In this document: positions 1 to 6,548 of the stretch, one piece after another
Layout of the letters: each line of letters starts with the position of its first letter
Numbering within the stretch: position 1 is the first letter of the stretch
Assembly (NCBI GenBank): GCA_021850745.1
Contig: JAJZKX010000085.1
Span: forward strand, 1 to 7,370
Origin: Thermoplasmata archaeon
GTDB lineage: Archaea; Thermoplasmatota; Thermoplasmata; Thermoplasmatales; Thermoplasmataceae
Direction of reading: 5' to 3'
Length of the DNA stretch: 7,370 nt
Program-made: the position numbers and the translations under genes
The notes under the pieces: generated by a model
The model's input: the letters and a program-made list of their open reading frames with translations, nothing else
Told to the model about the DNA's origin: nothing
Database searches by the model: none

Positions 1-174
1 GGTGAAATTGAACGGTCTGGGGATAGGAGAAATACGGCCACGAGGGAGAATCTTGAGACAACCTTCGGGATCAGGCTACTGGACCCAGCAACGCATGGCG
101 GGGATTTTATCCCCGAATATTATGGAGAAGACTATCTGGAAAGCCACAATCCAGGAGATGCTTCCGGGGAGTGA
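1..174 (+). CDS. C-terminal end of an unidentified protein (partial)
   Basis: Frame 1 is open from the left window edge to TGA at 172-174, giving 57 residues. The translation is hydrophilic and acidic and looks coding: it contains a stretch reading FGIRLLDPATHGGDFIPEYY and ends in a Gly/Asp/Glu-rich tail. The competing reading in frame 2 over the same bases, which is the N-terminal extension of the following phosphatase, looks non-coding, with Arg, Gly and Gln scattered and no recognisable structure. I therefore take this as the tail of a gene that begins outside the window. It overlaps the next gene's ATG by 17 bases, so the two are probably co-transcribed. I do not recognise the family. Confidence 0.6.
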   Translation, partial: GEIERSGDRRNTATRENLETTFGIRLLDPATHGGDFIPEYYGEDYLESHNPGDASGE

Positions 175-766
175 TTATACGGGACTCGTATTGTTTGTCA
201 GGCATGGAGAAAGCGAATCAAACGTGAAGAACGTACTGACAGACGATCTTTCCGGTTATCCCCTGACCGACATTGGCATAAGGCAGGCTGAGAATATTGG
301 CAAAGAGATTGCTACTGTTAGCCCTTCCGCAATTTACACTAGCCCGGTGCAGAGGGCGGTTGAGACCGCCTCCATCATATCTGACTTCTGCGGGCTGATA
401 CCAGTCCATGACCCGAGATTGAGGGAACTTGGAATGGGAAGCCTGAATAACCAGTCGACCCTGAAGTTCTCGCACAGTTCGCCGGGAAGCAGCGGGGTTG
501 AGAGATGGGTTTCCATTGCCTCAAGGATGAAAGAATTCCTTGAGGCAAGTGAAGGGATCGTTATCGCGGTCAGCCATGCTTATCCGATCAAGGTGATAAT
601 CTCTGAGTTGCTTGGAGTTTTTGAGGAGGCGTCGAGGGGCATTGAGATCGGACACTGCTCAGTCTCGTGCATTTCCACCGATCCTGTTCAGGTGATTTCA
701 ATCGGATCCAGGACAGTTCCATCCCCTGATCATTTCAGTTCCTATGGTGGAACTGCCCACAAATAA
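158..766 (+). CDS. Histidine phosphatase (phosphoglycerate-mutase-like) family protein
   Basis: This 202-residue protein belongs to the histidine phosphatase superfamily, whose cytoplasmic members transfer or remove phosphate through a phospho-histidine intermediate. Numbered from the ATG at 158, the RHG motif (LFVRHGES) is at 15-17 with nucleophile His16. TSPVQRA (about 61-67) supplies the second phosphate-binding Arg66, LREL supplies the likely general acid Glu90, and SHA supplies the second catalytic His140. All the expected catalytic residues are present. The frame stays open upstream to a GTG at position 2, but a 52-residue extension would overlie the preceding gene and looks non-coding. 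ATG 158 leaves a normal short lead into the first beta strand. AGGAG directly abuts this ATG, so the ribosome-binding arrangement is odd; ATG at 122 is a weaker alternative. The substrate (sugar phosphate, nucleotide, cofactor phosphate or protein) cannot be told from sequence. The next gene is convergent, 11 bases beyond the stop. Confidence 0.85.
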   Translation: MLPGSDYTGLVLFVRHGESESNVKNVLTDDLSGYPLTDIGIRQAENIGKEIATVSPSAIYTSPVQRAVETASIISDFCGLIPVHDPRLRELGMGSLNNQSTLKFSHSSPGSSGVERWVSIASRMKEFLEASEGIVIAVSHAYPIKVIISELLGVFEEASRGIEIGHCSVSCISTDPVQVISIGSRTVPSPDHFSSYGGTAHK

Positions 767-777
767 GGAGACAAAGT

Positions 778-2433
778 CTACATTTGAGTGGCCGTGTTTG
801 AAATCCAGTAAGTTGGCAGATCATAATCGGTGCCGCCAACATTAGTTATTGTGGAGAACTGGTGGAAATAGAGGTCAACTGGACTGCCGCCCAATACGGA
901 TGAGGCGTTACCGCTGTTCATATAAGACCCCGTAAACACAAATACGCCTGACTGTGAAGTCACAACGCCGCCAAGGAAAAAGGATACTGCCGCTGACACG
1001 AGGGCCGCAACGCCGAGTATTGCGGCGGCTGCCTCAGCCCACCCGGCACCGGGGAACCAGGCTACAGTGGCTATGGCGAGAAATGCAGCGGTGTAAGCAA
1101 TCCCAAGTGCGATGATTCCGTTGAGTGTGCCGTATAGATTCTTGTAGGAGGACCCGAGCGAACTGATTATGGTCCCCCATTGTATAACGCCCCCGGGAGC
1201 AAGGCTTCCTTCCCTGACATTATTGGTATTGCTGTAAAGACCAAGCGTGTTTATGGCAGATGAGTTGTCGTACACATCAACCAGGGTATTGTTCTGTACT
1301 GTGGCATTATTCTTGATGTATCCGTCGTACTGGTAACCCATGTCGAAGTGTCCATCGTGCTTGTTCAGGCTGTTTATGAATATGGTGTCAAAGTAACTGT
1401 TCAGGAACGTCTTCTGGCCATTGTCACAATTGATCCGTATTTCCTGGTATCTCTGAAGCGTCAGGTTCCCGATGACATATATGTACCCGAAGGACTGGTG
1501 TTTGTTCAAGCTCGGTGGAAGAAGGACCAGCTGCATGTTCCCCGTTGTGTCCTTCGTGTTCCATGAACCGGTTGTCCCAAGCGTGTATGAAACAGTACTG
1601 CTGCTGTAATAACCTTCGTCTGCGGAAAAGTGTATGGAACTCTGTGTTGAACCAAGACTGACATCAATAGACTCGCGTTGAGTGGAGCTTGTATCATTAG
1701 CAAATGAAAGGGGGATTTCCGAGTTGGAGGTGCTATTGGCCAATTTCAGGACCCATCCGTAGTCATATCCTGTGCACCTTGGCAGATGATCCGGGGTGTA
1801 TCCGTATGCCTGGGAATATGAGCTTGAACTCATGGTTGACTTGTTGACCGGGATTAACTGGTGCGGGGAACCCATTATGTCTGGATGATCGTTAAATGAA
1901 AGGTTGTGGGCAAAATCAATTGAGAACGGGTTGAATGGAAGGAATCCATTGTAAAGTATCAGCTCGTTATATGAAGCGTTGTACGTGAAGATGTAGCTTA
2001 TTGCAATGGACATGGACGGCATGTCTCCAACTTGATGTGAGAAATTTAGGAAATGCATCCAAGCATGAACTATTCCCATGAAGGAAAAGGAAACGTTCAT
2101 GTGGGAATATCCCCTGCTTCCGATATCCTGGTTTATCACAAGTGAATAATTGTCCTGTGACAATCGAGGGCCTGTGCTATATGGATTCCAGTAATGTGGA
2201 GCCGCCCACGCCTGGACATAAGCCTCAAGAAGGGTCTGGTTCCCGTTGATTACAGTGGTATTGTTGTGCGTGACTGCAGACGCAGGAGTCGCGTTGAATT
2301 CCCCGGGATAACCGGATGGCCCTGCAATGGTGTTCTGCTGAGCCCGGTGAGGGAAATACATCATGCCTGCAAACCCGCTTATGACAACAACAGTCACAAC
2401 AATTGCGACCAGCGACTTCTTGCTGAGCAACAT
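778..2433 (-). CDS. Secreted/membrane-anchored surface glycoprotein-like protein, unknown family
   Basis: I do not recognise the family. From ATG at 2433 the protein has 551 residues. A short basic start (LLSKKS) leads into a hydrophobic stretch at about 7-27 that can be an uncleaved signal anchor or signal peptide. The next ~400 residues are rich in Ser, Thr, Asn and Tyr and carry about 17 N-X-S/T sequons, as expected of an extracellular archaeal glycoprotein. There are only two cysteines, about residues 220 and 336, which could form a disulfide. Near the C-terminus two long Ala/Gly/Val-rich segments (about 438-459 and 466-491), joined by a Pro-Gly-Trp turn, look like a membrane hairpin. A final ~60-residue polar tail holds another sequon. 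An in-frame TTG 18 bases upstream would add six residues (MPVICI), but the TATA spacing favours the ATG and a leaderless mRNA. The gene diverges from the acylase gene, which suggests but does not prove related roles at the cell surface. Confidence 0.75.
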   Translation of the reverse strand: MLLSKKSLVAIVVTVVVISGFAGMMYFPHRAQQNTIAGPSGYPGEFNATPASAVTHNNTTVINGNQTLLEAYVQAWAAPHYWNPYSTGPRLSQDNYSLVINQDIGSRGYSHMNVSFSFMGIVHAWMHFLNFSHQVGDMPSMSIAISYIFTYNASYNELILYNGFLPFNPFSIDFAHNLSFNDHPDIMGSPHQLIPVNKSTMSSSSYSQAYGYTPDHLPRCTGYDYGWVLKLANSTSNSEIPLSFANDTSSTQRESIDVSLGSTQSSIHFSADEGYYSSSTVSYTLGTTGSWNTKDTTGNMQLVLLPPSLNKHQSFGYIYVIGNLTLQRYQEIRINCDNGQKTFLNSYFDTIFINSLNKHDGHFDMGYQYDGYIKNNATVQNNTLVDVYDNSSAINTLGLYSNTNNVREGSLAPGGVIQWGTIISSLGSSYKNLYGTLNGIIALGIAYTAAFLAIATVAWFPGAGWAEAAAAILGVAALVSAAVSFFLGGVVTSQSGVFVFTGSYMNSGNASSVLGGSPVDLYFHQFSTITNVGGTDYDLPTYWISNTATQM

Positions 2434-2450
2434 TATACAGATTACCGGCA

Positions 2451-2462
2451 ATATATATATAT
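2451..2462 (-). promoter_or_regulatory. TATA box of the surface-protein gene (leaderless transcript)
   Basis: A run of alternating A and T (ATATATATATAT) is centred about 23-24 bases upstream of the ATG at 2433. It is preceded on the minus strand by the purine/A-rich CGAACAA, a plausible BRE. Archaeal TATA boxes usually sit about 26 bases before the transcription start, so the mRNA should begin at or within a few bases of the ATG. No SD is seen before this ATG, which fits leaderless translation and argues against the upstream TTG. Confidence 0.65.
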
Positions 2463-2464
2463 TT

Positions 2465-2510
2465 GTTCGTGCCCGCTGAACTGAAGAGCATTTGCACGAA
2501 CCAATGGTTC
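2465..2510. repeat. Inverted-repeat cluster in the divergent promoter region (candidate operator)
   Basis: GTTCGTGC (2465-2472) and GCACGAAC (2494-2501) are perfect 8-bp inverted copies, 29 bp centre to centre, which is close to three helical turns. The right arm merges into a second palindrome, GAACCA-A-TGGTTC (2498-2510). The cluster lies immediately upstream of the surface-protein TATA box and about 100-150 bp before the acylase start, where an activator or a shared regulator of both genes could bind. The function is inferred. The short arms could also arise by chance. Confidence 0.4.
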
Positions 2511-2613
2511 TTGGTCCATCCTCTATAGACGTGTTTGGATCACATCGCTCCTCACTCCCATTCTTTCATGATCCACTGGAAAACCTAATGTATGGAACCG
2601 TTGTATCTTCAAC

Positions 2614-5196
2614 ATGCGTTTTCTTCCAAGAAAGAAAAGGGCATTGCTTTCCGCAGTTGGCCTCGTGGTAACCGTTGTAATCATGGTAATTCCTCTGGGC
2701 CCCCTGCCTCCTCTGTCCAACCTGCTGAGCCCTTCGTCAGGCGTGTGGCACGCTCACGTTCCCCAGTATGCAACCGGTGTCCAGTACCTCAACCTCACGC
2801 AGAATGGATCAACGGGAAGTGTCGTCATATATACCGAGACCGATGGTTTCATTGGCATTGCGTCCGACAGGAACTGGTCCCTCTACTACGAACAGGGTTT
2901 TCAGGAAGCCAAGTACAGGCTGGCACAACTTGAGTTCCTCAAGCTTGCTTCGCTCGGCGACCTTTCCTCGCTTGTGGGGAAATCTGCCTTGTCAACGGAC
3001 AACTTTGTGAGACAGATACAGGATCTTCAGGTTGCGTGGCAGGAGTACCGTGGGCTGCCACGCAACAGCTACACGTACAGGGCCCTGAGTGAATTCGTCA
3101 TGGGAATAAACAGCTATATTTCGTCACTGAACTCCGCCAACTACCCGCTCCTCTTCAAGCTGCTCGATTACACCCCAACACCCTGGAACGTGACAGACGT
3201 GTTCGCGGTACAGCAGCTATTCCTCTGGGAGAACAGTGCGGGGGGAATGGATCCGATATACTTCAATTACGCACTTCAGAAGATGAATGCAACGGTCGTG
3301 AGAGCCCTGTATCCCGCATATCCCGCCGGGATTCAGCACCCAATCGTTCCTTACTCGCTGAATCCTTCCGTTTACAGCGAGAAGGGAAACATGGGGAATC
3401 TCTCGCTTTACACCCCGTCCTACAACTACACCAGCAATGTTACTGTATCCTCTTCCGCCATCATAGGCAACTACAGCAAGATGTCTGGAGAGTCAATTCC
3501 TGCCCTCGGCGGGCCTCTTGTAGGCGCGCTTAACATCAATTACTTCCCGTTCAGGGATTTCGGGAGCAACAACTGGGCAGTCAATGGTGTCAGAACATGC
3601 AACAGCAGTGCACTTATCGCCAATGACCCGCACCTCACCACTTCAGTGCCTTCAATTTGGATGGGATTCCAGCTGGTTTCCCCCGGACAGAACGTGGTTG
3701 GCGTGACATTCCCCGGATTCCCGGGGGTTATCCTTGGCCATAACCAGGATGTCGGGTGGGGAGCAACCAACGGACAGGTTCAGCAGACTTATTTCTACGC
3801 GGAGAAGACGTCAGCATCCAGGCCGTACCAGTACTACATGAACGGCACATGGCATCATTTCCAGGTCACTAACGAGAGCGTGCCCGTTTCTGGCGGAAAT
3901 CCTGAGAGCCTGACTGTCGAACGGGCAGCAAACGGGGTTGTGCTCTATACCTCCCCTGCTAGCATTGCAATGGACTGGACCGGGCTCTATCCCACAGATG
4001 AAATACAGTTCTTCCTCATGATTGACCGCGTCCATACCGTAAACCAGTTCAGGCAGAATCTCACTCAGCACTTCAAGGTGGCAATCCAGAACTGGGCAGT
4101 GGCTGACTCATCTGGAAACATAGGGATCTTCCCGTTCGGTAACTATCCTGTGATAGAGAAGGGCAACCCGAGGGGAATTCTCCCAGGAACGGGTCAATAC
4201 AACTGGGTTGGTTTCATCCCCCAGAAATATCTACCATACCTCTACAACCCGTCAAACGGGTTTGTATTCTCGAGCAACCAGATCACCGTGTCCAGCAATT
4301 ATCCCTACTATGTTGGGTGGGATTATGAATCTGGATTCAGGGCAGATGAATCATACACCGTGCTAAACAGTTCAAGTCACTTCGATCTCACCAGGATGCA
4401 GCAGTTGCAGCTCAACGTGCATGACTTCAGCACCGGAGTGTTTGTTCCTCCACTGCTGAAATCACTGCGTAATGCTGGCCTTGCTGGGTCAAGCCTCTAC
4501 GCAAACCTTGCAACCTGGAACGGCAATTTCACCCTCAACTCGACAGCAGCTTCCTTTTATTATTCCTGGCTTTACCAGTACCTGCAGGATGTTTTCAACC
4601 CATACATGCAGAAGTATGGCATCAACCAGTCAGAGGGACTTCATTCACACGCTTTCTATGTTGAACTTGAATCAACATATCATGGGCCGCTGGTCGAGGA
4701 CCTGATGAACTGGACAATGAACCACCCGGACACCGCATGGTTCAACAACCCAGTAACCGGTGCCGCGAGGAATGCGTCCACCCTGATGGTGCAGTCCTTC
4801 AGGGAAACGTGGGACTACATGAACAGGACCTATGGAAAACTCTCTTCCGCATGGGACTGGGGAAATGTACACAAGAGGGAGCTTTCAAGCTTCTTCAGCG
4901 TGAATGCATTGAACACGACAGAGCTGCCATCTGCCGGAGATTCCAACACCCTTGACGCCTCCTACGGGAATGTTTCAAACTTCGGTCCATCATGGAGAAT
5001 GACTGTGAACATGAGTAACCCTCTGGCTGGCATGGGGATATATCCCGGGGGGATTTCAGAGAATCCCCTGAGCCAATACTATGACAACAACTTTGCACCC
5101 TGGAACAACGGTGTGTACTACCTGCTTATCCCGTACAACTTGAACACCCTTCCAGCACAGTTCCTGTACCTGTACAGGAGCGGGGTGACACCATGA
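2614..5196 (+). CDS. Penicillin acylase (S45) family exported Ntn-hydrolase
   Basis: This 860-residue precursor hydrolyses amide bonds by family inference; S45 substrates include penicillins, cephalosporins and acyl-homoserine lactones. The N-terminus (RFLPRKKR, then hydrophobic 11-30) is a signal peptide or anchor, so it should act outside the membrane. Self-cleavage is expected between Gly317 and Ser318 of GSNNW, giving a ~317-residue alpha and ~543-residue beta subunit. Ser318 is the nucleophile. ANDPHL puts His340 at beta-23, the histidine used by cephalosporin and AHL acylases. PGFPGVILGHN and GWGATNG (from 367 and 381) are family signatures, and Asn555 in FSSNQ matches the oxyanion Asn241-beta of E. 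coli penicillin G acylase. Positions matching the calcium ligands Asp73-, Asp76- and Asp252-beta are Gln390, Tyr393 and probably Val567. About 23 N-X-S/T sequons and a single cysteine (Cys329) suit an exported protein in a harsh medium. The start has no SD. TAATGTAT at 2586-2593 is a weak TATA candidate for a leaderless mRNA. The real substrate is unknown. Confidence 0.93.
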   Translation: MRFLPRKKRALLSAVGLVVTVVIMVIPLGPLPPLSNLLSPSSGVWHAHVPQYATGVQYLNLTQNGSTGSVVIYTETDGFIGIASDRNWSLYYEQGFQEAKYRLAQLEFLKLASLGDLSSLVGKSALSTDNFVRQIQDLQVAWQEYRGLPRNSYTYRALSEFVMGINSYISSLNSANYPLLFKLLDYTPTPWNVTDVFAVQQLFLWENSAGGMDPIYFNYALQKMNATVVRALYPAYPAGIQHPIVPYSLNPSVYSEKGNMGNLSLYTPSYNYTSNVTVSSSAIIGNYSKMSGESIPALGGPLVGALNINYFPFRDFGSNNWAVNGVRTCNSSALIANDPHLTTSVPSIWMGFQLVSPGQNVVGVTFPGFPGVILGHNQDVGWGATNGQVQQTYFYAEKTSASRPYQYYMNGTWHHFQVTNESVPVSGGNPESLTVERAANGVVLYTSPASIAMDWTGLYPTDEIQFFLMIDRVHTVNQFRQNLTQHFKVAIQNWAVADSSGNIGIFPFGNYPVIEKGNPRGILPGTGQYNWVGFIPQKYLPYLYNPSNGFVFSSNQITVSSNYPYYVGWDYESGFRADESYTVLNSSSHFDLTRMQQLQLNVHDFSTGVFVPPLLKSLRNAGLAGSSLYANLATWNGNFTLNSTAASFYYSWLYQYLQDVFNPYMQKYGINQSEGLHSHAFYVELESTYHGPLVEDLMNWTMNHPDTAWFNNPVTGAARNASTLMVQSFRETWDYMNRTYGKLSSAWDWGNVHKRELSSFFSVNALNTTELPSAGDSNTLDASYGNVSNFGPSWRMTVNMSNPLAGMGIYPGGISENPLSQYYDNNFAPWNNGVYYLLIPYNLNTLPAQFLYLYRSGVTP
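5182..5188 (+). promoter_or_regulatory. Shine-Dalgarno site inside the acylase 3' end
   Basis: GGGGTGA matches the archaeal anti-SD (complement of AGGAGGTGA) with one difference and lies four bases before the ATG at 5193. It sits in the last codons of the acylase gene and fixes the start of the membrane-protein gene, where no separate promoter is visible. Confidence 0.6.
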
Positions 5197-5582
5197 GAAC
5201 CGTGCTGCGCATAATCCAGTTCCTGCAGATCCCTGTGGCGCTGCTCCTGTCGGCGTCTGCAGACTGGATGCTTATAGCTGTCTCTGCAGTCGTGATAGGA
5301 TATTTTGCAGGTGGAAACCGCAGGGAGTCCCTTCTGGTTGGGGCATACAGTACGATCGGAGTGATTCTCGCGATAGTGATCAGCGATCAGTCGATCGGCT
5401 TCTCCCAGGCGGCTCTCTTCACCGAGATCGCCGGGATTCCGGGCGGATACCTGCTTCCCCTCATCCTTACCGTGACCCTGTCGTTCCTTCTTGGACTGTT
5501 TGCCTATCTTCTGGGGTCCTCCTTCTATTTTGGGAAAAAGCGTGAAAGTGAAGTGGAAGAGGTGAAGGAACCGGTGAACTGA
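5193..5582 (+). CDS. Small four-helix membrane protein coupled to the acylase gene
   Basis: This 129-residue protein has four likely membrane segments at about 7-22, 26-40, 47-64 and 84-112. A basic loop (GGNRRES) lies between the second and third, and a charged cytoplasmic-type tail (GKKRESEVEEVKEP) follows the last. The ATG overlaps the acylase stop as ATGA, and GGGGTGA at 5182-5188 is a good SD five bases ahead of it, so translation is very probably coupled to that of the acylase. I do not recognise the family. The tight coupling suggests a role in export, membrane attachment or product uptake for the acylase, or simply a membrane protein expressed in fixed ratio with it. None of these is shown by the sequence. 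It ends 12 bases short of the convergent stop of the next gene. Confidence 0.85.
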   Translation: MRTVLRIIQFLQIPVALLLSASADWMLIAVSAVVIGYFAGGNRRESLLVGAYSTIGVILAIVISDQSIGFSQAALFTEIAGIPGGYLLPLILTVTLSFLLGLFAYLLGSSFYFGKKRESEVEEVKEPVN

Positions 5583-5594
5583 CTCTTATCCTGG

Positions 5595-6548
5595 CTAATT
5601 CCTGCCTTGGGGGTTGAATGTGTCTCCGTTGAGCGGGGTGAGGGATTCCACGTTGATCTCCCAGTCAGGAAACCTCTTCTTTACCGAATTGACTGTACTG
5701 ATCATGTCATAATTCAGGGAACTGGGGAAGACCAGTTCTATGTCGAATCTTCCTCCCGAGAGGCTCTGGAAAGACCTTGAGTGGTATAATCCCCTGGTCT
5801 CACCCGCATTCCACATATAGAGCATCATGTCATTCTCGGTCACGCACCTGTAGATGTGCTCCCCTGCATCAATAACGTCGAAACTGCCTGTATTCGAAGG
5901 ATTGCCGTCCAGATAGTATATGCAGTCCAGGGTACCATCAGTATTCCTGTACCTCACTTCGCGTCTCCAGTCGTTTCCCATGGGATTTGACTGCTGGCTG
6001 AGCTCTGATACCGGAGGAATCGTATTTAGAGAAAGTATCTGCATCTCGAATCCTCTCAGGCCGGTATGATAAGGGTGCTTGACTCCAATGGTGCGGCCGA
6101 AATAGTTTATCTTTATGTAATCCAGGGTCTCGGCACTAGCCATCAACAGGTTGGATACTTCCTTCTTGTCTGAACTGTGGAACCTGAATGAGAGATTTGT
6201 GACTCCATCGGCGATATGGTGCGTTCCAAGTACGACTGATTTTATCTTCACGAGTTGCTGTACGAAATCGCGAAAACCCCTTGAGAACTCCTCTGTGGAG
6301 AGCGAATACATGCCGTCTGACCTCTTCGCCCCCATGTTGTTGAGAAGCGCCTGGAACCTTGCGTTCTCAGGGTTCCGTGGATAATACGAAGTGACTGATA
6401 CCCCATTGTACGAGATACTCATAAGGCAGGGAACTTCTATTGCCATCTCCCGGGATAGCTCTTCCTGTCTCCTGTCCATATAAAGTGAAAGCAAAACCTG
6501 CATGTCCAGCTTCTCCTTAATAGGTTCCCAGATCATCTGTAAGATCAC
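5595..6548 (-). CDS. Soluble protein of unknown function, possible tandem alpha/beta domains
   Basis: I do not recognise this protein. It has 317 residues from GTG 6548, or 313 from ATG 6536. There is no signal peptide or membrane segment, so it should be cytoplasmic. Two stretches share a strand-helix-strand pattern: about 104-152 (VTNLSFRFHSS, then a helix, then DYIKINYFG) and about 255-303 (RFDIELVFPSS, then a helix, then DWEINVESL). They could be a duplicated ferredoxin-like or ACT-like module of the kind found in sensory and regulatory proteins, but I see no helix-turn-helix, Walker motif or metal site. The start is ambiguous. A TATA-like TTTTAT is centred 27 bases before the GTG, which favours a leaderless GTG start. 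However, the GTGATC containing that GTG could also act as an SD for the ATG. It is convergent with the acylase operon, and its upstream region lies in a transposase relic. Confidence 0.75.
   Translation of the reverse strand: MILQMIWEPIKEKLDMQVLLSLYMDRRQEELSREMAIEVPCLMSISYNGVSVTSYYPRNPENARFQALLNNMGAKRSDGMYSLSTEEFSRGFRDFVQQLVKIKSVVLGTHHIADGVTNLSFRFHSSDKKEVSNLLMASAETLDYIKINYFGRTIGVKHPYHTGLRGFEMQILSLNTIPPVSELSQQSNPMGNDWRREVRYRNTDGTLDCIYYLDGNPSNTGSFDVIDAGEHIYRCVTENDMMLYMWNAGETRGLYHSRSFQSLSGGRFDIELVFPSSLNYDMISTVNSVKKRFPDWEINVESLTPLNGDTFNPQGRN

Noticed and set aside
767..777. Terminator between the two convergent genes
   Set aside because: The gap is only 11 bases, with no T-run or hairpin on either strand; any termination must occur inside the opposing coding regions.
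778..2433. Surface protein as a thermopsin-type (A5) acid protease
   Set aside because: It has a similar secreted, Asn/Ser/Tyr-rich character and an FPHR string near the N-terminus, but I could not match the rest of the protein to thermopsin, and the C-terminal hydrophobic hairpin does not fit.
2223..2497. Small cysteine-rich reading frame on the minus strand over the start of the surface-protein gene
   Set aside because: It overlaps the signal-anchor coding and the TATA region in another frame, has irregular composition, and is best explained as a shadow.
2592..2933. Arg/Cys-rich forward frame overlapping the acylase start
   Set aside because: It is a +1 shadow of the acylase gene with unlikely composition; the acylase frame carries the signal sequence and the family motifs.
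5583..5594. Terminator between the membrane protein and the 5595-6548 gene
   Set aside because: The gap is 12 bases and has no T-tract or inverted repeat.
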